The position numbers and the translations under genes were made by a program. Below, in pieces: positions 23,821-34,165 of a stretch of DNA of 64,000 nucleotides. Numbering within the stretch: position 1 is the first letter of the stretch; each line of letters starts with the position of its first letter. The notes under the pieces were generated by a model that was given only the letters and a program-made list of their open reading frames with translations, searched no databases and was not told where the DNA came from. The stretch lies in contig CM036197.1 in the NCBI GenBank assembly GCA_020631735.1, positions 42,951,880-43,015,879 on the forward strand, given 5' to 3'. Origin of the DNA: Saccharum officinarum. Lineage: Eukaryota; Streptophyta; Magnoliopsida; Poales; Poaceae.

Positions 23821-26800
23821 CCTCACAGCATCCGCTGCCGGCGCGTCTGACACTCGATAGCGGAAGCAACATCACCGATGGTGCAACGCTGGTCTCGGCC
23901 GGTGGGTCCTTCACCCTTGGTTTCTTCTCCCCGACCGGGGTGCCAACCAAGAGATACCTCGGGATCTGGTTCACCGCGTCGCCGGAGGCCATCTGTTGGG
24001 TGGCCAACGGTGAAACGTTCCTCAGCAACACCTCGGGCGTACTGGTCATCAGCAGCACCGGGAGCCTTCGCCTTCTCGATGGCTCTCGCCACACCGCGTG
24101 GTCTTCCAATTCCAACACGACGACGAGTAGTTCCGCTCCAGCCGTGGTGCAGTTGCTCGACTCCGGCAACCTTGTCGTGCGCGAGCAGAACAGCGGTGAC
24201 GTGCTCTGGCAGTCGTTCGATTACCCGTCGAACACCTTGCTCGCCGGCATGAGATCAGGCAAGAACCCGCAGACTGGAGCGGAGTGGTCCCTCACGTCGT
24301 GGCATGCATCGAACGACCCGGCGACCGGGGACTGCAGGCGTGTGATGGACACCAGGGGGCTCCCGGACACCGTCTCATGGCAAGGAAACGCCAAGAAGTC
24401 CCGATCAGGTCCCTGAAACGGCCTATGGTTCAGCGGCGTCCCGGAGATGGAGAGGGTGTCGAACTCGGATGCGTACTCCAACCAGGTCGTCGTCCGCCCC
24501 AACGAGATCGCATACATCTTCAACGCCAGCACCGATGCGCCCTTCTCCCGCCTCGTGCTGAACGAGGTCGGCGTGCTGCAGCGGCTGGCATGGGACCCCG
24601 CCAGCCAGGTGTGGAACGTCCTCGCGCAGGAGCCGAGGGACCTCTGCGACGACTACGCCATGTGCGGCGTGTTCGGCTTGTGCGACATGGACACCATAGC
24701 CACGCTGTTCTGCAGCTGCATATTGGGTTTCAGCCCCGTGAACCCCTCGCAGTGGTCCTTGAGGCAATACGGAGGCGGATGCCGGAGGAACGTGCCGCTG
24801 GAATGCGACGGCAACGGGACGACGACTGACGGGTTTATGGTGGTGCGGGCAGTGAAGCTCCCTGACACGGACAACGCGACGGTGGACATGGGCGCGACGG
24901 TTGAGCAGTGCAGGGCGAGGTGCCTCGCCAACTGCTCCTGCATGGCCTACGCCGCCGCCGACATCCGAGGAGGGGGTGATGGCAGTGGTTGCGTCATGTG
25001 GACGAACTACATTGTTGACATCCGGTACGTCGACAAGGGGCAGGATCGTCTCTACCTGAGGTTGGCCAAGTCTGAATTAGATATAGGTAAGCACCAATTT
25101 CGTTTGTAATAAAGAGAAATCCTACATTTTTCTAGGTAAATATATTCTTGCATAAGAAGAATCGTCCAACATTCTAAAAGTTTCTGGCTCCGCCACTTCC
25201 TATCAGCAGTAAACCTGTTTCATCATCTGTTCTTCAACAAATTTCTGCAGCTCTAAGGAAGAGGAGGGGTGTGGCAAAGATCGTGCTTCCAGTCACAGCA
25301 TCTCTGCTAGCAGCCACGGCTGCCGGCATGTACCTTGTTTGGATATGCAAGCTTAGAGGTACAGACACTTTACTACTCAGGCTAATCCAGAGTGCATATA
25401 TTAGAGAATCTCCCTGAGAATAATTGGCTAGTGCAGTGGAGGTCTCTCTCTTTCCTAGTCAACTTTTTTTTTATTAGAGATTTAGAGTGCATATGTTAAC
25501 AGACTAAGCTAATATGACTTTATTGCAAGGCCCACGTCAAAACAATGGTAGCGGGAAGAAAGTAACGCCAGGTACGGAGAGCACGTCAAATGAACTTGGC
25601 GATGAAGAAGATCTCGAGCTTCCATTTTTTAGCTTTAGAGATATTGTCGGTGCAACAAACAACTTTTCTGAGGCTAACATGCTTGGACGAGGAGGCTTCG
25701 GGAAGGTTTATAAGGTAACTACAATGAAATTCCTACACAACACAAGTGTTGTACGAAACTTTCGACATTTCCTGAATGATGAAATCAAGCAGGGTGTGCT
25801 GCCCAATAACCGAGAAGTTGCAATCAAAAGACTTGGTAAGGGTTCTAGACAAGGGGCAGAGGAATTCAGAAATGAAGTTGTTCTAATTGCCAAACTGAAA
25901 CACAGAAACCTTGTCAGACTTCTTGGTTGCTGCATTCATGGAGACGAGAGGCTGCTGATTTACGAGTATTTACCAAACAAAAGCTTGGATTGCTTCATTT
26001 TTGGTAGGTTTAATCTCATATTTAGTTTGGAGAAATAAAAAGATATTGCCATAGTTACTACCACGTAAAATTGTATGCTTACTTATATAGTACTACTGTA
26101 CATATAGATCCTGCAAGTAGAAGAGCCCTTGATTGGCCAACAAGATTCAAGATAATCAAAGGAATATCTAGAGGACTTCTTTATCTCCAACAGGGTTCAA
26201 GGTTGACTATAATTCATAGAGATATCAAAACAAGCAACATCCTGTTGGACGCAGATATGAGCCCAAAGATATCGGATTTTGGTATGGCAAGAATCTTTGG
26301 TTGAAACCAACAAGAAGCAAATACAAATCGAGTTGTTGGGACATAGTGAGTAAGCCATGCATCATATTGTTATAATTTTTTTTATGTTTTTTCCTTTTTT
26401 TTAATTTGTTTATACTTAGTGCTAACTTTTTTATGTAGTGGTTACATGTCACCTGAATATGCAATGGATGGCGTCTTTTCAGTCAAGTCAGACACATATA
26501 GTTTTGGTGTCATACTCTTGGAGATTATAAGTGGTTTAAAGATCACTTCGACTCAGTTCACCAGCTTCCCTAGCTTATTAGCTTATGTGAGTATTGTGCT
26601 ATTCTTGGAATTTTCACAGCTCGATAAAAACATGCTGACATCTTCTGTAAAAAAATGCTGATATCCTATCGGTTGAATTGGTTCAGGCATGGAGCTTATG
26701 GAAAGATGGTAAGGCAACTGATCTCGTGGACTCATCAATTGTTGGGACTTGTTCACCGGTTGAAGCTTTGCGGTGTATCCACATAGGACTCTTGTGTGTG

Positions 26801-26989
26801 CAAGACAATCCAAATAGTAGGCCACTTATGTCATCGGTTGTGTTCATGTTGGAGAACGAAACCACGTTACGTTTAGTCCCAAAGCAGCCCATGTACTTCT
26901 CCCAATGGTATTTAGAAGCCCAAGGAACAGGAGAAAATACAAATAGCTCCAAGAATAGTGTTAGTTTCTCAATGTTGGAGGGACGGTAA

Positions 26990-28263
26990 GTGGTTAGTAG
27001 GTATAGGTTACATTTGCTTATACATTGTGACAAGAGTTGGAGGACAACTCTAATAGTATATTATATTTTTAGAACAGTCATTACATGGTTTTTAGGATTT
27101 AGGACACCTCCTTGTTGCACGGAAATGGAATTGTATACTTATTATTTAAACAAAGCTAAGGCCAGCTTCTTCGCTGGCATAATGGTAAAGGACATGTCTT
27201 GTGCAGTTGTGCCAATTTCCATGTACAAAGAAGTTTTGGTGCTGATTTCTTTCTCGTGTGAGTTCATGGGGTCATGGATTTGTCTCTTTGGTTTCTTTTT
27301 GGTGCTATTTGTTATTATTAGATGGTATATTATTATCTAAACTATTATTATAACTATTACTCATTATCTATATTATATTATAATAAGTTTTTACGCTGTA
27401 CTTTGAGAAAATATGGTTTTAAAGGCTCTAGAGATGGACCGCACTGACTATCCAGAGATGGTTTGGGCCCTCTTGACTTATATATAGGTTTAATTTTCTG
27501 ACGACAATCCACAAAATCAAGTTGGCGGGTTAGTCCATTCGCATCGTATTCTTGACTCTGAGGCCCAACCATTTGGTGGTCGCCGCGTGGGCCGCTCGGG
27601 CATTCGGCGCCTCTGTTCGGACTCCAGAGTCTGTGGCCGCCAACGTGGCCCCGTTGAAGCCGCGGGGTCCCGTAGGCGGTGAGGGTGAACCGGCGAAGCG
27701 GCGGAGGCAGCGACTGCGAGCCAAGGCGGAGCCATGCGCTGCCACCAGATTGGCAAGGGATCGGTCAGAGCGAAGAGGCGCCCATTCTTGCGTTGCTGGT
27801 ACGGCCTGACTGACCCTGCTTGCCGCTGATCTATCCGCGAGACTCTGCCCCAGGATCACGGCGGTCGCTGTCATGAGGCGAGGTACTGCTACTCTTGCTT
27901 GCAGTATATCCTGTGAAATTCAGGTGGTTGGTCTCCACGTTAGTAGATTGTGTAGGGTTCACCAGTGCTGAAAACAACTCTGCACCTGCTACAGTCTTAC
28001 GCCTCAACTTAACGGGAGTTTGGGTGCTTATTTCTTTTGGTCTACAGTGAGATCAGCGATAACGAAAACAAAACAAGGTGTTCCTCGTTACAACTTTGGT
28101 AATACTAGTATATGCAAGTTTACTTGTCTTGTTAAAAAATATGCTGGCTTAGACCAACCTTATGTTAAGAATCAATTATACTGCACTGAGCCACTGAAGG
28201 GCAGGGTAACCTCATTGGGAATTGGAATGCATCGTCTGGAATGGAATACAATCTGTACAATAC
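26990..28263. other. intergenic region between receptor-kinase copies 1 and 2A
   Basis: The 3' flank of copy 1 (26990-27380) is followed by a GC-rich stretch (27530-27880) with open frames on both strands that match nothing I recognise, and then AT-rich DNA. No confident gene. Confidence 0.4.
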
Positions 28264-28535
28264 TATAATTCAACTCCTACTGTATCATTCCCAAATTAAT
28301 CCATCTGGTCAAATCGGATCCACATAATAAGCTCACAAAAAGTACAACCACATGAGCTGAGAGAAGAAAATCACCTGTCTTTATACAGTTATTATGCAGA
28401 CTCATTACACTGTTGCAAAATGCAAATTACCGACATTCACATTTCACATGGACTGATCGTTTAGTTTTAGTTTTAGTTTTGCAATGAATATTCCGCTGGG
28501 GTTTGTCTTCCCAATCAGTTAGGAAAACCAAACAT

Positions 28536-30176
28536 CTAACGGCCCTCTAGCACAGTGAGACTCATATCATTTATAGACAATTCCTTGTTGTCAACTGCCT
28601 TTCCAGGTGGGTAGGAGTCCCTAGGTGCAAAATATATAGGTTGGTTCGGTGTTGGAAGCGGCGTCGTTTTGGTCTCCAGCATGGACACAACCATCGACAT
28701 GAGTGGCCTGTAACTCGGATTGTCTTGAACACACAAGAGTCCTATATGGACACATCGTGAAACTTCATCAAGGGAGCAATTCTCCATGACTGATGAGTCC
28801 ACCAAATCTTCAATTTCCCCTTCTTTCCACTTGTTCCATGCCTAAAACATGACACAATCTCATATTGAGCTCACTTTTTGTCTCATGTGGATAGTTCAGA
28901 ATTATATGAATCTCCCGGTACTTACATATGCTCTAAGGTTAGGAAAATCCATGATAAGATGTGGTGAGCTGATCTTTAAACCACTTACTATCTCCAGCAT
29001 TAAAACATCAAAGCTGTAGGTGTCAGAATTGACTGAAAATGCACCTTCCATCGCATATTCAGGAGACATGTAACCACTGTGCAAATTGTTTCACCAAAAA
29101 GGTTTGCATATTTGTGAAACTGCAAAGCGAATTAATTCTATATGAAGAGTTGGCAATGCAGGAGTTACTTACTATGTCCCTACAACTCGGTTAGTATTTG
29201 CTTGGAACTCGTCGCCACTGAATATTCTAGCCATGCAGAAATCTGATATCTTTGGGCTCATGTCCTTATCTAACAAGATGTTGCTTGCTTTAAGATCTCT
29301 ATGGATGATAGTTAACCTTGAGTCCTGACGAAGATACATAATTCCTCTAGATACCCCCTGGATTATCTTGAACCTTGTTGGCCACTGAAGCATTGATTTT
29401 CTTGCAGAGTCTATAAGAATAATGTGAAACAGGGCATGTCAGAAGGCACATGTGCACATATATTTGTTGGTTTTACTAACTGTATGAAAATTTTAAAATT
29501 CAATGTACCAAAGAGGAAGTAATCCAAGCTTTTGTTGGGCAAGTACTCATAAACTAACAGCTTCTCATCTTCATGAACACAGCAACCGATAAGTTTAACT
29601 AGGTTCTTGTGCTGCAACTTTGCAATTAAGACTACTTCATTTCTGAACTCCTTGGTTCCTTGCCCAGAACCCTTGCTCAGTCTCTTGATGGCTACTTCCT
29701 TGGTTCCTTCCAACTTTCCCTAGACAATTTCATCATTCAGAAATCAGAATTTTTATTTCAAGTAATGTAAATTTTCAAGGTGAAACTTTTTACTAGTACC
29801 TTGTATAATTTGCCAAAACCTCCTTTCCCAAGCATATTGCAGTCAGAGAAATTGTCTGTTGCTGTGACAATGTTTTCAAAGCTAATAAATGGTAACTCTA
29901 TATTCTTTCCCCCAGCTTCATCCGTAGAACTCAAGTATTCTAGCATCATTCTCGTCTGGACTTTCTTCTTGTGCCATTTGCCTGCTACATCAATGGATCA
30001 CTCTATTTTCCTTGAACATTTACACATTAACACTGCATTTTTTTAAAAGAAAAAAACAAGGGCTCATTTTCTCCATACCTCTGCTTTTACATGTCCAAAC
30101 AAGAGCTCCGAGTGTAAGTAGCAGCAGACATGCTATAGTTGGGAGTAAAATTTTTTCAGAAAATTGCTCTTCTGGT
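28536..30176 (-). pseudogene. S-domain receptor kinase copy 2A: transmembrane and kinase exons only
   Basis: Minus-strand exons: 30176-30079 (membrane helix), 29981-29800 ([11 protein letters not shown]-loop), 29719-29509 (VAIKRL), 29410-29173 (HRDLKASN), 29076-28926 and 28841-28536 (ends LTVLEGR, stop at 28536). Exon lengths closely match copy 3 (182, 211, 238 and 151 for the middle exons). No lectin, S-locus or PAN exon precedes it: homology stops at about 30300, where plus-strand ectodomain sequence begins. The membrane exon has two extra A/T bases (30147-30156) relative to copy 3, shifting the frame. The DFG motif reads DFC and the conserved YSFGV reads YSFDV, so even the kinase would be catalytically impaired. 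Confidence 0.9.
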
Positions 30177-30996
30177 CTGTACATAGAAATGTATCCTGTT
30201 AGAATTTATTGCATCAAGCATTCCTTGCCATTGTGTGAGTTTACTTTGCACAGGGTTCCCCTGAGTGATCTGCGAATACTTTATCTCTAAAATATGTTCG
30301 TGTGGGCTCACCCTACATTCGCCTTTCGTTGGACTATACAGGCAAAGGGAGGCTCCTCGCTTGGAATAGCACCACTTCGTCATGGGCAATCATCATTGAA
30401 GTTCCTAATAGCTGTGATCTCTATGCCTCTTGTGGCCCGTTCGTCTACTGTGACCGCACGGAGGCAATCCTGGCGTGCCGGTGCCCTGATGGTTTTGAGC
30501 TCCTTGACAGTCTCAACTTCTCTAGAGGATGCCAGAGAAGGGAAGCACTGAAATGCGGAAAGGAAGACTATTTCATGGCCATGCCTAATATGAAGCTTCC
30601 TTACAAGTTCTTGCACATTAGGAATAGAAGCTTCGAGCAGTGTGCATCTGAGTGCACTAGAAACTGCTCGTGTATGGCATACGCCTACGCCAACCTAAGC
30701 AATGGTGGTACTATGGGCGACACATCGAGGTGTTCGGTTTGGGCTGGGGATCTCATTGACATGGAGAAGCAAATCTTTGAAGAGGTCCTGTACATTCGAC
30801 TTGGCAAATCTCCTGGTACGTGCATCCCTGACACCTCATCCTTCTTTCCTCAAAAGTGAGATTAGTGATCAACGTGACAAGGAGTCATGCCATCACCATC
30901 ATAAGGCCTATTTGTAAGATAAACATTACTCTGAAACAATGGATGCCATCCATATGTCCTAATATTATAAATGGACTTTAAAACTTCAGTGATCGT

Positions 30997-31046
30997 CCTT
31001 CTTCTAATAAAAATTGCGGCAAAGCTTTTGCCGTCCTTTCTAAAAA
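30997..31046 (+). mobile_element. 50-bp LINE 3'-tail insertion
   Basis: A segment ending GGCAAAGCTTTTGCCGTCC, TTTC and TAAAAA is flanked by a 16-bp direct repeat AAACTTCAGTGATCGT at 30981-30996 and 31047-31062. Poly-A end and long target duplication mark a severely 5'-truncated LINE copy in the intron of receptor-kinase copy 2B. Confidence 0.8.
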
Positions 31047-31294
31047 AAACTTCAGTGATCGTGTGGGCTCTCCTCAATAATTCACATGCATGTACCTATC
31101 GTTCCAACTGGAGGACAAGTTGTTGGAGGGGGGTTAGGGATACTTGATTAGCATTAGTTAAAGAGATATTTTGGGTTTGAGTTAGAGATAAAGCATTTGA
31201 GATTATTGTATTTGTGCCTAGGCTCATGCATTACGTAAGCTGCTGAGACCCAGCTGGCTAGTTGTTACCTTCACCGTAATTCTCCATCCAACTC

Positions 31295-33930
31295 CACTAC
31301 TACATATACACCTTCAGCTTACACTAGTTTGTTTGTTGGATGACAATACATAGGCCATCCACAGAGAAATAGGATCGGCCCCCGCGTCGCCCCGTCTTGG
31401 CGGCACGGGCGGCGACGCCACCACCGCCCACCTCTCCTCCCTCCCTCCCCGTGCCTCCTCGCTGCTGCCGGAGCGTGCTGCCGGAGGCCACGCAGCCCGC
31501 GAGGATGGTGGCGGGGGGCCCTTCTCCCTTGTTCCCTCCTTCTCTCCTCCCTGTGGAAGTTCTTTCCGGCGATGGTGGTGGTTGCCCCGGCGGCCGGCTC
31601 TCGGATCCACAGCACCAGTGACCGGATCCGGTGCTCTTGAGGCCAGATCAGGCGCCCCCCACTTGGATTTGGTCGGGGCACAGCCGGCGTGGGCGGCGGC
31701 GCGCGGAGAGGCCGGGGTCGTTGGACGGCTCGACGCGGCGTCCAGCTGTGGACGGCGCGAGAGCCGGCGGATGCGCGAGGACGACGCCGGGCTCCTTCTC
31801 CGCTATCCGCTTCCTCAGCCATGGCGCGTCGCTCGCTAGGAGACGTCGGCTACAGCGGCGGCGGCGACCTAGGCACGTCGGGGAGCCGCTGGCCGTAGCC
31901 GGCGTGGGCGGCGGCGCACAGAGAGGCCAGGGTTGGTGGATGGCTCGGCGCGGTGGACGGCCGTGGACGGCGCGACACCGGCGGCTACGTCGGGAAGCCG
32001 CTGGCGGTGGCCGGTCACACATCGCCTCACACGGGTGGTGGTGCCTGTCACTCTGCCATCCGTGGTCGGCGCTGGTGCAGCATAAGGACCGTGGCTACTG
32101 CGCACGGGGCTGAGGCGCCATGGTGAAAGCCTTGTCCCTCTTGGGCCGATGACGGCGACGCCTTCGGGCGCCGTTTTCTTCGTCAGAAGTGTTCATCGAA
32201 TGGCCCTCTCCCCTGTGCGCAGTGTGTCTTCCTTAGGTGAAAACCTTGACCGTCTGGTCAGACAATGGCGGCACAGATGTGTCGTGTCTCTCCTTGGAGG
32301 CGTTGTTTAGGAAGCTCGTGCTCGTGTCTGTGGCGGCAGCTAGCGTCGTGGCGAGGAAGGTGGAGGCTTAGTTGAGGATTCAAGTTTGCAGTGTCCACGA
32401 CGGAGGAAGGTGGTCAAGAGGAGGGCGGTGACGCAGCGATTGGAGGGCTTTGCATCTGCTTGGCAATGGAGGGCGACGGTTTGATAGGATCGTCCGCTAG
32501 TTGTGACCACAAAGTTGGCAAGGAGGCCGGCGTGGAAGATAGTGACCAGCAGATTTGAGTTGCCGAGTTAACCTGCGTGGTTTGGCGGTAGGCAGTCCCG
32601 CACAGCGGCGGCTGTTTCCGGTGCCAAGAGGCGTTCTGACTGGCAGCCTGAAGACGTGTGGGGCACTTCTACCTTCGATGAGACAACTAGGTCCTGGAAC
32701 TCTGTAATTCTGTAATAAGAAACAGCTATATGCATTGGTTGATGCAGAAGCTGAGATATTAATATATTCCCTTTTCTAAAAAAACTCCACTACTACATAA
32801 ATGATTTTTTTACAATCACTTCCTATTTTTTAGGTGCAGTTCACACATTAAACCATCTCTAGGAATATTTTGCTGCATTGTTGATTTCGAACCGCCTCTA
32901 GAAATCAAGTTTCAGGAGCAGTTGACTTAATAAAATCACCCTTAAAAATCTTTATTTTCTGTTTCTTATGCCAATCGTTCCTAGGAAAGTTGATTTTTAG
33001 GGGCAGTCAATTTAGTCAATCACTATTAAAAATAGATTTTTAGGGTCAACTACCCTTAAAAATAATCGCTGAGCAAATAAGTTCATAACTTTTTTAAAAA
33101 TAAAGATAGACAAAGACAAACTTTATATTAAAGTTTAGAGCTCAACAAGATCTAAAACTTTATAGTTTATTTATATTTGAGATTGTTTAGAGGCCAAAAT
33201 ATACTTTTTAAGTTCTTATGAAATTCAAAATTGAGAAATGACCATAGATGAAAATTCTCCCTATATCAAAGTTGTATTACTCGACAAGATCTAAAATGTT
33301 CTAGTTCATTTTTTATTTAAGATTGTCTAGGGACTAAAGTACTGAATATAAAATTTATAAAAGTTAATTAAAATAGCATCATATACTTAGCCACAAGTGA
33401 TTATGCAGTACAGTGGCAGTGAAGGCTTGTGCGAGGCAAAATGCCATGAGTTCAAATCCTTATGAGCATGTGATTGTTTGATGTCCGCTTTGAAAAAGTT
33501 TTTTTCTAATTTTTGGTGCAATTTAATATCTTTTGTGATTTTTTAAAAATATTTTTATGAATTGTTGACTAAGTTAATTGCCTCTAAATATTATTTCCAT
33601 TTTTATGGGTGGTTTTAAAACCGCCCCTGTTAATATCTCATTTTTACAATTGAATAGCGATGTGGTTGCTGGGGCAAAAAATGTTTTTCTATTTATTGAC
33701 ACAATTTAGTATTTTTGTTTTTTTAATTAAAATATTTTTATGAACAGTTGACTAAGTCAACCATCCATGTTCCATGAGAATTAAATGTCATTTTCAAGTG
33801 CGGCTATAAAAATGTCCTTGTAACGTTTCATTTTTACAATTGACGCCTTATTAGTAGCGGTTTCAAAAACCATCTTTAAAAATCAATTTTAATTTGAGCA
33901 TGTGCAAAAATTAAGCGTTGTGCTGTAGTG
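31295..33930. mobile_element. small non-autonomous CACTA element interrupted by a retroposon
   Basis: The left tip CACTACTACATA is at 31295 and is repeated at 32788 because a retroposon insertion duplicated it. The right tip GCTGTAGTG ends at 33930. The 3-bp flank CTC occurs at 31292-31294 and 33931-33933. Without the retroposon the element is about 1.14 kb. It has AT-rich DNA with repeated CCGCCCCTG/AAACCGCC and CCTTAAAAAT-type motifs and no ORF. It lies in the first intron of receptor-kinase copy 2B. Confidence 0.85.
31307..32783 (+). mobile_element. GC-rich non-LTR retroposon inside a CACTA terminal repeat
   Basis: A 16-bp target duplication, ACTCCACTACTACATA, lies at 31291-31306 and 32784-32799, and the insert ends in a LINE-like tail (TTGATGCAGAAGCTGAGATA, then TTAATATATTCCC and an A-run). 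The body is GC-rich, contains a diverged tandem duplication (about 31686 and 31900, some 215 bp apart) and no reverse transcriptase. It is best read as an internally deleted or non-autonomous LINE-type element. The long minus-strand ORF at 31319-31822 has no recognisable domain. Confidence 0.78.
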
Positions 33931-34018
33931 CTCCCTAGTCTATTCTACCCTGCTCGTGACATCAACTAGAATTGGCATCAGATAAACCATAACAGCGTAC
34001 CATATCTCGTCCTATGTA

Positions 34019-34165
34019 CTTCCTCCATTCCAAATTATAAGTCACTTTGATTTTTTTAGTGCATCCATTTTTCTTTGTATCTGGATATAATATATGTTTA
34101 AATATATAGTAAATTCTATATACCAAAAAAAAGTCAAAGTGACTTATAATTTAGAATGGAGGGAG
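34019..34165. mobile_element. Stowaway-type MITE (147 bp)
   Basis: The ends CTTCCTCCATTCCAAATTAT and ATAATTTAGAATGGAGGGAG are near-perfect inverted repeats, with TA on both flanks (34017-34018, 34166-34167). It lies in the first intron of receptor-kinase copy 2B. Confidence 0.9.

Larger units (their letters stand above)
14271..26989 (+). pseudogene. G-type lectin S-receptor-like Ser/Thr kinase, copy 1, split by CACTA element
   Basis: Exon 1 starts at ATG 14271 with a hydrophobic signal peptide (MARLLCLTALIFPIILC). It is cut at 14323 by the CACTA element and resumes at 23824; removing the element and one CCT restores the frame through the signal cleavage region. Exon 1 (to 25086) encodes a B-type lectin domain, the S-locus glycoprotein region and a Cys-rich PAN domain. 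Exon 2 (25251-25358) holds the membrane helix. The kinase exons are 25530-25714 (P-loop [11 protein letters not shown]), 25793-26003 (VAIKRL lysine), 26108-26345 ([16 protein letters not shown]), 26439-26586 and 26687-26989. Lesions: a 2-base loss near 23853, TGG-to-TGA at 24414, and a TGA at 26302 inside the activation loop. An in-frame ATG at 14202 is possible, but the signal peptide favours 14271. Such proteins sense extracellular cues at the plasma membrane; this copy cannot be functional. Confidence 0.92.

Noticed and set aside
27530..27874. Overlapping open frames on both strands in GC-rich DNA near receptor-kinase copy 1
   Set aside because: No domain, no splice context and similar length on opposite strands; not called as a gene.
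31319..31822. 167-residue minus-strand open frame
   Set aside because: Arg/Pro/Ala-rich composition from GC-rich retroposon DNA, open in several frames at once, no domain.
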